In this document: positions 8,376 to 17,014 of the stretch, piece after piece
Position numbering within the stretch: position 1 is the first letter of the stretch
Layout of the letters: each line of letters opens with the position of its first letter
Source: an uncultured Oscillospiraceae bacterium
GTDB taxonomy: Bacteria; Bacillota; Clostridia; Oscillospirales; Oscillospiraceae
DNA: 50,051 bases
Assembly: GCA_900759385.1 (NCBI GenBank)
Contig: CAAEUZ010000083.1
Coordinates: 1-50,051 of the forward strand
Direction: 5' to 3'
Program-made: the position numbers and the translations under genes
The notes under the pieces: generated by a model
Databases searched by the model: none
The model's input: the letters and a program-made list of their open reading frames with translations, nothing else
Told to the model about the DNA's origin: nothing

Positions 8376-10778
8376 ATGACAACAGGACAGATTTCCAGGG
8401 ATGAGATGCACGGGGCGCTGGAGGATAAGCTCTGCTCCTACTTCGGCGTGACCGGCAGGGACGCCACCGATGACCAGGTGTATCAGGCCTCGGCCATGGT
8501 GCTGCGTGAAATCATGAGCCGCCTGCTCGCAGCAGAGAAGGCGGAGACGCCCGAAAAGGAGGTTCATTACCTCTCGATGGAGTTCCTGATGGGCCGCAGC
8601 CTCATGAAGAACGCCTACAACCTCGGTGTGGCGGGCGCCCTCACCGGGGCGCTGGAGGACATGGGGCGCAATGCCTCCGACATCTTTGAGCTTGAGCCCG
8701 ATGCGGGCCTCGGCAACGGCGGCCTGGGCCGTCTCGCCGCCTGCTACATGGACAGCATGGCCACAGAGGGCATCGACGCCGTGGGCTACACCCTCTGCTA
8801 TGAGCTGGGCATCTTCAAGCAGAAAATCGAGGGCGGCCGCCAGGTCGAGGTCGCCGACAACTGGAAGAGCGCGGCCGAGAGCTGGCTCATCCCCCGCTAT
8901 GAGGACACCTTTGAGATCCGCTTCGGCGGCCGCGTGGAGGAGAACTGGGACTACTTCGGCAACTGTCACGCCGAACTCAAGGACTACGACACCGTGCTGG
9001 CCGTGCCGCGCGACATGCTCATCTCCGGCTACGGCGGCGGCAAGGTGAACACCCTGCGCCTCTGGGAGGCGCACAGTCCCAACTCCCTCGACATGTACCA
9101 GTTCTCCGAGGGCGAGTACGTCAAGAGCATGGAGCAGCGCACCATGGCCGAGGTCATCACCAAGGTTCTGTACCCGGCTGACGACCACATGGAGGGCAAA
9201 ACCCTCCGGCTCAAGCAGCAGTACTTCTTCGTCTCCGCCACGGCGCAGAACATCGTCCGCGACCACCGCCGCATCTGGGGCGACGTGCGCAGCTTCGCCG
9301 AGCACCACGTCATACACATCAACGACACGCACCCCACGCTCATCATACCCGAGCTCATGCGCATATTCATGGACGAGGACGGGCTGGGCTGGGACGAGGC
9401 CTGGGATATCGTGAGCCACTGCGTGGCCTACACCAACCACACCATCATGTCCGAGGCCCTGGAGACCTGGCCGCAGGGCCTGGTGCAGAGCCTGCTGCCG
9501 CGCGTGTTCGAGATCATCAGCGAGATAAACCGCCGCTGGCGCGCGCTGCTGGCCGAGAAGTTCCACGGCGACAACGCCAGGATCTCCCGCAACGCCGTCA
9601 TCGAGGGCGGCAAGGTGCACATGGCCAATATGTGCCTGGCCGGCTGCTACATGGTCAACGGCGTATCGGGCCTGCACGGCGACATACTCCGCAACGACCT
9701 CTTTAAGGACATCTGCGAGTTTGAGCCCGAGAAGTTCACCTACATCACCAACGGCATCGACCACCGCCGCTGGCTCAGCCAGATCAACCCCAGGCTCGAC
9801 AGCCTGGTGAAAGAGCTCATCGGCCCGGGCTATCTGCGCCGCCCCGAGGAGCTGGGCAAGCTGAGGAAGTTCGAGCAGGACAAAGAGGTTCTCGCCCGCC
9901 TGCGCGAGATCAAGGGCTTCAACAAGCAGTACCTCGCCGAGTACGCCAGGAAGACCCAGGGCTTTGAGATGAACACCGACGCCGTGTTCGATGTGCAGGT
10001 CAAACGCCTGCACGAGTACAAGCGCCAGCTCATGTGCGCCATGCTCATAGCCCACCTCCAGGACCGGCTGCGCGACGACCCGAACATGGACTTTGTCCCC
10101 CGCACCTTCATCTTCGGCGCCAAGGCTGCCGCCAGCTACAAGGCCGCCAAGCGCATCATTGAGCTGATAAACTCCCTCTCAGCGGATATCAATGCCGACC
10201 CCGCCTGCCAGGGCAAGCTGCAGGTGTTCTTCCTGGAGAACTACCGCGTCTCCGTGGCGGAGAAGCTTATGCCCGCCGCCGAGGTGAGCGAGCAGATCTC
10301 CACCGCCGGCAAGGAGGCCTCCGGCACCGGCAACATGAAGCTCATGATGAACGGCGCCGTGACCATCGGCACGCTTGACGGCGCCAACGTGGAGATGTAC
10401 TCCCGCCTGGGCGACGACAACATGTTCCTCTTCGGCCTGCGGGCCAATGAGGTGGAGGAGCTGCGCCGCAGCGGCTACAACCCGCAGGGCTGCGCAGACA
10501 GCGACCCGCGCCTGAAGCGGGTGCTCCAGCGCTTCAACTCCGGCCTGGCCGACGGCAAGAGCTACGCCGACCTCGTGAGCAGCCTGCTCTACGGCGGCGA
10601 CCAGTACATGCTCCTGGCCGACTTCGCCAGCTACGTCGAGTGTCATGACAGGCTCTACAATACCATACGCGACAAAAACGAGTTTGCCCGCATGAGCCTG
10701 GTCAACATCGCCGAGAGCGGTATCTTTGCCGCCGACCGCGCCGTGCGCGAGTATGCGGAGAAGATCTGGAAAATCTGA
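8376..10778 (+). CDS. glgP: Glycogen/starch/alpha-glucan phosphorylase
   Basis: This PLP enzyme cleaves alpha-1,4-glucan with phosphate to give glucose 1-phosphate, the substrate of GlgC. The product is 800 residues, near the usual length. Landmarks are VHYLSMEFLMGRSL, the glycine-rich LGNGGLGRLAACYMDS, INDTHPTLIIPELMR, VKRLHEYKRQ, and the PLP-lysine region EASGTGNMKLMMNGAVTIGT. The ATG at 8376 has ATGGAGG five bases upstream; the 42 in-frame codons before it have no family likeness. A terminator at 10800 closes the operon. No glycogen synthase or branching enzyme lies in the window. Confidence 0.96.
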   Translation: MTTGQISRDEMHGALEDKLCSYFGVTGRDATDDQVYQASAMVLREIMSRLLAAEKAETPEKEVHYLSMEFLMGRSLMKNAYNLGVAGALTGALEDMGRNASDIFELEPDAGLGNGGLGRLAACYMDSMATEGIDAVGYTLCYELGIFKQKIEGGRQVEVADNWKSAAESWLIPRYEDTFEIRFGGRVEENWDYFGNCHAELKDYDTVLAVPRDMLISGYGGGKVNTLRLWEAHSPNSLDMYQFSEGEYVKSMEQRTMAEVITKVLYPADDHMEGKTLRLKQQYFFVSATAQNIVRDHRRIWGDVRSFAEHHVIHINDTHPTLIIPELMRIFMDEDGLGWDEAWDIVSHCVAYTNHTIMSEALETWPQGLVQSLLPRVFEIISEINRRWRALLAEKFHGDNARISRNAVIEGGKVHMANMCLAGCYMVNGVSGLHGDILRNDLFKDICEFEPEKFTYITNGIDHRRWLSQINPRLDSLVKELIGPGYLRRPEELGKLRKFEQDKEVLARLREIKGFNKQYLAEYARKTQGFEMNTDAVFDVQVKRLHEYKRQLMCAMLIAHLQDRLRDDPNMDFVPRTFIFGAKAAASYKAAKRIIELINSLSADINADPACQGKLQVFFLENYRVSVAEKLMPAAEVSEQISTAGKEASGTGNMKLMMNGAVTIGTLDGANVEMYSRLGDDNMFLFGLRANEVEELRRSGYNPQGCADSDPRLKRVLQRFNSGLADGKSYADLVSSLLYGGDQYMLLADFASYVECHDRLYNTIRDKNEFARMSLVNIAESGIFAADRAVREYAEKIWKI

Positions 10779-10799
10779 AGGGCAGCGCCCATTACGACA

Positions 10800-10834
10800 G
10801 CAAAGACCGGCCCGCAGGCCGGCCTTTGCTTTTT
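10800..10834 (+). terminator. Terminator after glgP
   Basis: The hairpin GCAAAG-A-CCGGCC / GGCCGG-C-CTTTGC with a CGCA loop is followed by TTTTT. Confidence 0.85.
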
Positions 10835-10882
10835 CCCTCCGGTGCGCCGCGGGCGGGACGTCACATGTATGTCCCCATTGAA

Positions 10883-10911
10883 TTGACAACGGCCTGCGGC
10901 GATGCTATAAT
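10883..10911 (+). promoter_or_regulatory. Consensus promoter for the CNNM/CorC pair
   Basis: TTGACA, exactly 17 bases, and TATAAT form a full-consensus sigma-A promoter about 75 bases before the first gene. Confidence 0.85.
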
Positions 10912-10988
10912 TTAAAATTGATTATAATGCCGTTTTTTCCTACATACCCATAGAACACACTACATATCACAGGGAGTGATCGTCCGCA

Positions 10989-12281
10989 ATGGACACAGGC
11001 AGTATGTTATGTATCGCCGGGGCAGCAGCAGCCCTTCTGCTGGCGTTTTATTTCTCGCTGGCTGAGGCGGCGTTTGAAAATGTCTCGCGCAGCCGGATCA
11101 AGTCCATGGAGGACTCGGAGCGGCGTGTCAACCGCGCGCTGCGCGTGCTGGACCGGCGTGCGGACGCCCGCTGCGCCATTCTGACGGGCACCGTGCTCTC
11201 GCATGTGACGCTCGCCGCACTGGTGGCATATCTGGTCACGCTGAAGTGGCCTGGCTGGGCCGCCGCCGTCGGCGCGGTCTGTGCGGCTTTCGCGGTTTTC
11301 CTGCTGGCCGAGGCCCTGCCCAAGCGCATGGGCGAGAAATACCCGGAGCGTGTCTCCCTCGCATGCGGGGGGCTGATGCGCTTTTTCATGGTGCTCTTCA
11401 AGCCCGTCTACGCGCTCTTCAACGCCATTGGCCGCGGCTTCGCCTCCCTTACCAAAGGCGACCCCGAGGTCTCAGTGACGGAAGACGAGCTCTACGACAT
11501 AATAGAGGACATGACAGACACCGGCAGTCTGGACACCGAGCGCGGCGAGCTTGTCAGCAGTGCGCTGCAGTTTGCCGACCTTACCGCCGACAACATCCTC
11601 ACCGCGCGCGTTGACGTCTCCGCCATCGACGTGGAGTGGGACGCTGCGCAGGTGCTGGATTTCATCAAGCGCGAGCGCCACTCCCGCCTGCCAGTCTACG
11701 AGGACAGCATCGACCACATCATCGGCGTGCTGCAGATCCGCAAGTACATACGGGAGTATATCGTCAGCTCCGGTCGCGTGGACCTGCGCTCACTGCTGGA
11801 CGAGGCGTATTTCGTGGACCGCGACATGAAGATCGACAAGCTGCTCTCCCTAATGAGCGCGAAAAAGCTCAATATGGCCGTCGTGACGGACGGCTACGGC
11901 GGCACACTGGGCATAGTCACGGTGGAGGACATACTCGAGGAGCTCGTCGGCGAGATCTGGGACGAGGATGACGTGGTTGAGGAGAGCTTTGTCCCCCTGG
12001 GCGGCGGCCGCTTTGAGGTGGACGCCGAGATGCCCGTGGGCGAGACCTGGGAGAAGCTCGGCCTGGACCTGAAAGACCTGCCGGATGACTGGGAATACAA
12101 GCTCATGGGCGAGTGGGCCTACGAGCAGTTTGACCGCATCCCCTCCACGCGCGAGAGCTTTGTCTACGGCCGGCTCTCTGTCACGGTCAGCGAGATGAAG
12201 CTCAACCGCATAGTGAAGCTCGTCTGCCGCGTCCTGCCCGAGCCCGGGCCGGACTCCGGGGAAGGAGGCGCTGAGAAATGA
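10989..12281 (+). CDS. CNNM/CorC-type membrane protein (DUF21-CBS-CorC_HlyC)
   Basis: The 430 residues follow the family order. A DUF21 membrane domain with about four hydrophobic segments covers residues 5-165. A CBS pair covers about 185-330 (MTDTGSLDTERGELVSSALQ, then RHSRLPVYEDSIDHIIGVLQ and DGYGGTLGIVTVEDILEELV). A C-terminal CorC_HlyC domain covers about 345-420. Relatives (often named hemolysin or MpfA/CNNM) export or sense Mg2+ and related ions. The gene has its own consensus promoter and overlaps its paralogue downstream by four bases (ATGA). A true haemolysin function is unlikely. Which ion is moved cannot be told from sequence. Confidence 0.9.
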   Translation: MDTGSMLCIAGAAAALLLAFYFSLAEAAFENVSRSRIKSMEDSERRVNRALRVLDRRADARCAILTGTVLSHVTLAALVAYLVTLKWPGWAAAVGAVCAAFAVFLLAEALPKRMGEKYPERVSLACGGLMRFFMVLFKPVYALFNAIGRGFASLTKGDPEVSVTEDELYDIIEDMTDTGSLDTERGELVSSALQFADLTADNILTARVDVSAIDVEWDAAQVLDFIKRERHSRLPVYEDSIDHIIGVLQIRKYIREYIVSSGRVDLRSLLDEAYFVDRDMKIDKLLSLMSAKKLNMAVVTDGYGGTLGIVTVEDILEELVGEIWDEDDVVEESFVPLGGGRFEVDAEMPVGETWEKLGLDLKDLPDDWEYKLMGEWAYEQFDRIPSTRESFVYGRLSVTVSEMKLNRIVKLVCRVLPEPGPDSGEGGAEK

Positions 12282-13546
12282 GCGGCTATATCATAGGCTT
12301 TGTGGCCCTGCTGGCCCTCTCGGCGCTGTTCTCCGCCGCAGAGAGCGCCTACACCGAGTGCAACCGCCTGCGCATAGAGTCCGCCGCGGACGACGGCAAG
12401 CGCTCTGCCGCCGTGGCGGTGAAGATGCTGGACCGCTTTGACGGCACCATAGCCTCCATACTGCTGGGCAACAGCCTGGCCAATATCTCCGCCGTGGCGG
12501 TGGCGGTCTGCGCCAGCGTGCGCATCAGCGGCGGCGTACGGTGGATCTGGCTGGCGGCCGTGGCCGCGTTCCTGCTCATACTGCTCTTCGGCGAGGTGCT
12601 GCCGCGCACCGTCGCCGTCCGCAACGCCAACCGGCTGGCCCTGAGCCTGGCCCGCGTGATACGCTTTCTCACGCTCATACTGACGCCCTTCAGCGCCCTG
12701 ATGGGCGGCATTGCCCGCCTGTGCACCTCCGGCATGCGCGGCGAGGCCCCGCCGGAGGGAGACGAGGCCGCCGTGGAGGAGCTGCAGAACATCATTGACA
12801 CCGCCGCGGACGAGAGCGTCCTCACCGCCGGCCGCAGCGAGCTGCTGCGCAGCGCGCTGGAGTTCAACGAGATAAGCGCCAGCGAGGCGATGACCGCCCG
12901 CGTGGACGTGGACGCCATAGACATAGACGACGACTGGGAGGATATCCTCAGCGAGGTGGAGAACAGCAAGCACTCCCGCCTGCCCGTCTACGAGGACAGC
13001 ATTGACAACGTCATCGGCTTCCTCTATCTCAACCACTTCCTCAAGGCGCTGACGGACGACCCGCATCCCGATATCCGCTCCATGCTGATGGAGCCTCTCT
13101 ATGTCTACAAGACCATCAAGCTCCCGCAGGTGCTCGCCGAGCTGCGCCACGCGAAAAAGCACCTGGCCATTGTCACGGACGAGTACGGAGGCACCCTGGG
13201 CGTCATATCCCTGGAGGACGTGCTCGAGCAGATAGTGGGCGAGATATGGGACGAGACGGATGTGGTGGAAACCGAGGTGGTGGAGAAGGCCGAGGGCGAG
13301 TATGAGCTCGACGGCGACATGACCATCTCCGACTTCCTCGAGCTGGTCGGCCTGGACGAGGACGACTTCGAGTGCGAGAGCGACACCGTCGGCGGCTGGA
13401 CGCTGGAGATGTTCGAGCGCTTCCCCGACGAGGGCGACAGCTTCACTTACGGCGACCTCACCGTCACCGTCCTGGCCATGGACAAACAGCGCGTTGACCG
13501 CGTTCTGGTAAAGAAAAACCCGCCCTCAGGCGACGGGGACGAGTAA
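12278..13546 (+). CDS. Second CNNM/CorC-type membrane protein
   Basis: This 422-residue paralogue of the preceding gene has the same DUF21-CBS-CBS-CorC_HlyC order. The membrane domain is at about residues 1-160, the CBS pair follows (HSRLPVYEDSIDNVIGFLYL, TDEYGGTLGVISLEDVLEQI), and an acidic CorC_HlyC domain ends the protein. Its ATG lies in the stop region of the first gene, so translation is coupled and a heterodimer is plausible. The two proteins have clearly diverged, so this is an old duplication rather than a recent copy. A bidirectional terminator follows. Confidence 0.9.
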   Translation: MSGYIIGFVALLALSALFSAAESAYTECNRLRIESAADDGKRSAAVAVKMLDRFDGTIASILLGNSLANISAVAVAVCASVRISGGVRWIWLAAVAAFLLILLFGEVLPRTVAVRNANRLALSLARVIRFLTLILTPFSALMGGIARLCTSGMRGEAPPEGDEAAVEELQNIIDTAADESVLTAGRSELLRSALEFNEISASEAMTARVDVDAIDIDDDWEDILSEVENSKHSRLPVYEDSIDNVIGFLYLNHFLKALTDDPHPDIRSMLMEPLYVYKTIKLPQVLAELRHAKKHLAIVTDEYGGTLGVISLEDVLEQIVGEIWDETDVVETEVVEKAEGEYELDGDMTISDFLELVGLDEDDFECESDTVGGWTLEMFERFPDEGDSFTYGDLTVTVLAMDKQRVDRVLVKKNPPSGDGDE

Positions 13547-13560
13547 ATAACGCTGAGAGC

Positions 13561-13594
13561 AAAAGTGCGGACACTGGCGTGTCCGCACTTTTTT
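13561..13594. terminator. Bidirectional terminator
   Basis: AAAAGTGCGGACAC / GTGTCCGCACTTTT with a TGGC loop serves the plus-strand CNNM pair and the convergent minus-strand gene that ends at 13594. Confidence 0.85.
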
Positions 13595-14046
13595 CAGTTC
13601 TTCCCGCGCGCGAACGGTACAAAGACGAACGGCAGGAGCAGGTATACCGCCGCGCTGCTCAGCCAGTCAGGGACGCTCAGCTCCGTCAGGAGCAGCGCGG
13701 CGAAGCTGTGCCAGTCCATGAGCTGCGCATAGAGCACCGCGGCCTGCCCGGATATGCCGGCGGTCGATGCTATAAGCCAGATAACGGCCCCCAGCCCGGC
13801 GTACACCGCCGCCGACAGGGCCGTCTCCCGCCGGGTCATGCGCCGGAAGAATACCAGCCCCCCGAACGCGACGATGGCCGCGAACAATATGCCGTAAACG
13901 ATAATCACCCGTGTGCTGTCCGCCGTAACCGCTCCGTCCGGCGTGGTTACCAAAGCGAAGCGCCCAAGCACGTAGACGTACAGATAGAAGCTTGCGAGGC
14001 TCGCCGCCGTACAGTAGGCGGTGACCTTCCACCATGAGCGTTTCAT
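13594..14046 (-). CDS. Hypothetical membrane protein, 150 aa
   Basis: This integral membrane protein has four predicted hydrophobic segments at about residues 9-29, 47-67, 78-98 and 124-145, and a basic C-terminus (FARGKN). It has no motif that I recognise. The start MKRSWWKV follows GGGAGGTGAAGGC. It is convergent with the CNNM pair and shares their terminator, and it lies upstream of no obvious partner. It could be a small accessory membrane protein, but nothing in the sequence tells its role. Confidence 0.65.
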   Translation of the reverse strand: MKRSWWKVTAYCTAASLASFYLYVYVLGRFALVTTPDGAVTADSTRVIIVYGILFAAIVAFGGLVFFRRMTRRETALSAAVYAGLGAVIWLIASTAGISGQAAVLYAQLMDWHSFAALLLTELSVPDWLSSAAVYLLLPFVFVPFARGKN

Positions 14047-14116
14047 GCCTTCACCTCCCGGGTCAGTGTGTGCCCGGAATGTAAAATGCGCATGCGCGCG
14101 TGAGTTAAATCCGCTC

Positions 14117-14932
14117 TTATATCTCCACCGTATCGCCCGCGTGGATATAGCGGACGCGGTCCCCCATCTTCTCCTTCAGCCGCTCATAGCTGGGCAGGCC
14201 CGTGCAGTGGCCGGTATAATACACCGTTCCGGGCACGGCGAGCAGCCGCTCCGCCGTGCCGTCCACCAGGGGCAGGTTCACGTCCCCGGTACCCGGTATG
14301 GCCAGGTGGAATCCGCCTATGACCGCCGCCGGCGGGGCGCTCTCGATGTTGAAAAACCTGTTGATTATGTTAACAACGCCCTTATGGGCGCAGCCCGCCA
14401 TCAGCACACGGACGCCGTTTTCGTCGATTATCATATTCTGCTCGTGCTCGAACGTATCCGGCACTTGCGGGTTCTCGCCCGTGAGCACGTCGTTGGCCGG
14501 CGAATGGAGCTCGCTGCCCGTCACGCCGGAAAACAGCGTTATCCCCGGGCAGAGCCCGGTGAGCTCGTCCGTCTCCACTATGCGCCCGCTGCCCGCCAGG
14601 GCGGCGTCAAGGCCGATGTACTCCAGGTCCTGGCCCGGCTTGTTGGCATAGCGCCTGCCGAAGGCGCCCTTGCGCAGGTAGACCCTGGCGTGGTCATTGG
14701 CGGCCAGGAAGGCAGCCAGCCCGCCGCCGTGGTCGTAGTGCCCGTGGCTGATGACGCAGAACTCCGCCTGGGCGATATCGATGCCCAGCCTGGCGGCGTT
14801 CTCGATAAAGGCGCCGTCCGCGCCGGTGTCGAAGAGGATGCGCCGCCCGCAGGCCTCTATCCAGAAGCTCAGGCCGTGCTGGGCCCGGAACCCGTCCAGG
14901 GCGCAGTTGTCTATGAGGCAGGTTATCTTCAT
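14117..14932 (-). CDS. MBL-fold metallo-hydrolase (COG1237-like)
   Basis: The 271-residue protein is a metallo-beta-lactamase fold hydrolase. The metal motif is ISHGHYDHGGGLAAF near residue 60; further ligands are likely around AGCAHKGVVNII and the late GGFHLA and YYTGHCTG segments. This pattern fits the COG1237 group, related to a methanopterin-pathway phosphate synthase, although in Firmicutes the substrate is unknown. ATG 14932 is preferred to GTG 14935 because GGAGGG lies seven bases before it, inside the end of the phosphorylase gene. The two genes abut, so they are co-translated. A role in nucleoside or sugar-phosphate salvage is only a guess from the neighbour. Confidence 0.85.
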   Translation of the reverse strand: MKITCLIDNCALDGFRAQHGLSFWIEACGRRILFDTGADGAFIENAARLGIDIAQAEFCVISHGHYDHGGGLAAFLAANDHARVYLRKGAFGRRYANKPGQDLEYIGLDAALAGSGRIVETDELTGLCPGITLFSGVTGSELHSPANDVLTGENPQVPDTFEHEQNMIIDENGVRVLMAGCAHKGVVNIINRFFNIESAPPAAVIGGFHLAIPGTGDVNLPLVDGTAERLLAVPGTVYYTGHCTGLPSYERLKEKMGDRVRYIHAGDTVEI

Positions 14933-14935
14933 CAC

Positions 14936-16249
14936 TCAGCCCTCCGCGCGGATAATGGCCTTGACAAAGGGCACGTCCTGCGGCCGCTCCGGCCCGATGG
15001 TATAGGCGGCGCGCAGCAGCTCCGCGGCGCTGCGGGCCGAGACCTCGTCCCGCGCGTGGATGGTGGCCAGGCTCTCCCCGGGCGCTACGGCGTCGCCGCG
15101 CTTTTTGTGCAGCACCACGCCGACGGCCAGGTCGATCTCGCTCTCCGCCGTCTCGCGCCCGCCGCCGAGGTGCATGCTGACCAGGCCTACGCCCTCGGCG
15201 TCTATGTGCCGGACGTAGCCGCCGGAGGCGGACACGGCCTCGTACTTGACCGGCGCGTCGGGGAGCAGCGAGGTGTCGTAGACGGCCCTGCCGTCACCGC
15301 CCTGGGCCCTGACGAACTCGGCGAACTTGTCCAGCGCGCTCCCGTCGGCTATGCCCTGCTCGAGCATCCCGCGGGCCTCGGCGTCGCCGGACGCGGCGCC
15401 GGCCTCGGTGAGTATGCAGCCGCCCAGGGTCAGGCAGAGCTCGCGCAGCTCGCCGCCGTACTCGCCCTTGAGCAGCGCTATGGCCTCCTTGACCTCCAGC
15501 GCATTGCCCACCGCGTTGCCGAGCGGCTGGTCCATATCCGTGATGCAGGCCACCGTTCTGCGCCCCGCCAGGCGGCCGATCTCCACCATCTCCCGCGCCA
15601 GGGTGCGCGCGTCTTCCTCGGTCTTCATGAAGGCCCCGGAGCCGACCTTGACGTCCAGGACAATTACGTCCGCGCCCGCGGCCAGCTTCTTGGACATGAT
15701 GCTGCTCACGATGAGCGGTATGCTCTGTACGGTGCCGGTCACGTCGCGCAGGGCGTAGAGCTTCTTGTCCGCCGGGTCGAGGTCTGCGGTCTGGCCCGCG
15801 ATGGCGAAGCCGACCTCCTCAACCTGCTGCAGGAACTGCTCGTCCGTGAGGGCGCTGGAAAATCCGGGGAAGCTCTCCAGCTTGTCCAGGGTGCCGCCAG
15901 TGTGGCCCAAGCCGCGGCCGGACATCTTGGCCATGTGCACGCCCTGGGCCGCGACCATGGGCAGCAGCGCCAGCGAGGTCTTGTCGCCCACGCCGCCGGT
16001 GGAGTGCTTGTCCGCCTTTACGCCGGAGATGCCGCCAAGGTCCAGCGTGTCCCCGCTGTGCATCATGGCCAGCGTGAGGTCAAGCGTCTCGCGGCGGTTC
16101 ATCCCGCGCCAAACGATGGCCATCAGCAGCGCCGCGGTCTGGTAGTCGGGTATGCTCCCGTCCGTAACGCCCCTGACGAAAAACTCTATCTCCGCGGCGG
16201 AGAGCTCACCGCCGTCGCGCTTTTTTGCGATTATGTCTGTCATCAGCAT
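14936..16249 (-). CDS. Pyrimidine-nucleoside (thymidine) phosphorylase
   Basis: This enzyme splits thymidine or uridine with phosphate into base and (deoxy)ribose 1-phosphate in nucleoside salvage. The 437 residues fit the Pdp/DeoA family. The N-terminal helical domain (IIAKKRDGGELSAAEIEFFV) is followed by the phosphate and substrate loops KADKHSTGGVGDKTSLALLP and the signature SGRGLGHTGGTLDKLESFPG. The first ATG has GGAGGG six bases upstream. A promoter (TTGTAT, 17 bases, extended TGGTATACT) lies at 16292-16320. Firmicute members usually accept both uridine and thymidine, so pdp is as likely a name as deoA. Confidence 0.94.
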   Translation of the reverse strand: MLMTDIIAKKRDGGELSAAEIEFFVRGVTDGSIPDYQTAALLMAIVWRGMNRRETLDLTLAMMHSGDTLDLGGISGVKADKHSTGGVGDKTSLALLPMVAAQGVHMAKMSGRGLGHTGGTLDKLESFPGFSSALTDEQFLQQVEEVGFAIAGQTADLDPADKKLYALRDVTGTVQSIPLIVSSIMSKKLAAGADVIVLDVKVGSGAFMKTEEDARTLAREMVEIGRLAGRRTVACITDMDQPLGNAVGNALEVKEAIALLKGEYGGELRELCLTLGGCILTEAGAASGDAEARGMLEQGIADGSALDKFAEFVRAQGGDGRAVYDTSLLPDAPVKYEAVSASGGYVRHIDAEGVGLVSMHLGGGRETAESEIDLAVGVVLHKKRGDAVAPGESLATIHARDEVSARSAAELLRAAYTIGPERPQDVPFVKAIIRAEG

Positions 16250-16291
16250 AAGTATCCCTCCGGTATCTGGTGTATTGCTTTGTTTGCTGTC

Positions 16292-16320
16292 AGTATACCA
16301 TTTTTACCTGGGAAATACAA
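16292..16320 (-). promoter_or_regulatory. Promoter for the nucleoside phosphorylase operon
   Basis: On the minus strand, TTGTAT (16320-16315), 17 bases and TATACT (16297-16292) with an extended TGG form a good promoter. The -35 box overlaps the last codons of the upstream 171-aa gene. Confidence 0.6.
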
Positions 16321-16819
16321 CGTATTCCCGCCCGTTTATCATCTGCACGACCCCCTTCGCCCAGTCCGGCACGCGCGCGTTCTCGCTCGGCAGCGCCACC
16401 AGCATCCGCCGCCCGTCAAAGCGGGAGAGCGTGCCGTCCGGCGAGGCGTACCAGAGCTCGCCGCCGTCCTGAGCGGGAGCCGTCTCCGGCTCCCGCTCCT
16501 GCTCATCTGCCCCGTCGCCCTCCTCACGCTCCGGGACCGGCTGTACACCCGGACTGCCGCCGGACTCGGCGGCGTACTCCGGCGCGGACGGGAAAGACGC
16601 CAGCTGGCTGCGCGTCAGACGGCGCGTGAGCGTGACCTCGTCGCCGTCCGGCGCGAGCACGCCGAGGCTGCCCTCGGTCCCGCCGCCATAGAGCGAGATG
16701 CGCTTGAGCGGGCCGGAATACAGCGCCCGCGCCGTAAAAACGGTATACGCCCCGCTCCGCTGCGCCGTGACGGTCCCGCACTCCACGCCGTCGAGTATCA
16801 AAGGCCATGTATCCGCCAT
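16304..16819 (-). CDS. Hypothetical protein, 171 aa
   Basis: This protein has an N-terminal beta-rich domain (residues 1-80, MADTWPLILDGVECG... LYGGGTEGSLGVLAPDG), a low-complexity Glu/Pro/Ser linker at about 85-120, and a C-terminal segment with aromatic and glycine residues ending NGREYVVFPR. There is no signal peptide or membrane span, so it should be cytosolic. The ATG follows AGGGGGTG. No family is recognised. It is upstream of the nucleoside phosphorylase but that gene has its own promoter, so no functional link is implied. Confidence 0.65.
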   Translation of the reverse strand: MADTWPLILDGVECGTVTAQRSGAYTVFTARALYSGPLKRISLYGGGTEGSLGVLAPDGDEVTLTRRLTRSQLASFPSAPEYAAESGGSPGVQPVPEREEGDGADEQEREPETAPAQDGGELWYASPDGTLSRFDGRRMLVALPSENARVPDWAKGVVQMINGREYVVFPR

Positions 16820-16968
16820 ATGAACACCCCCTGTGGGGATATATATGCTCAGCTGCGCGTGCCGTATGAGGCCGGACGGGCAAAACGACAGGATTGGCGA
16901 GGCCCGCGGCCCGATATCGAAAATTTTACAAAATCCATCATTTTTAGCTTTATGTTTAGCGCGCGGTG

Positions 16969-16977
16969 TGGTATAGT
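16969..16977 (+). promoter_or_regulatory. Extended -10 promoter for the rRNA methyltransferase
   Basis: TGGTATAGT is an extended -10 element 38 bases before the start codon; no good -35 box is present. Confidence 0.4.
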
Positions 16978-17014
16978 TGTATCTGTATCACTATGCTTAG
17001 TACGGAGGCACACG

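Noticed and set aside
8172..10055. A 627-codon minus-strand frame opposite glgP
   Set aside because: It is rich in Val/Leu/Ala/His, as expected from the complement of GC3-rich codons, has no ribosome binding site and lies fully within a certain gene.
14021..17014. An open frame of about 1,000 codons upstream of and in frame with the rRNA methyltransferase
   Set aside because: It is the antisense of the phosphorylase and MBL genes. In GC-rich genes the opposite strand often lacks stops. No family likeness is present, and the real start at 17015 has its own ribosome binding site.
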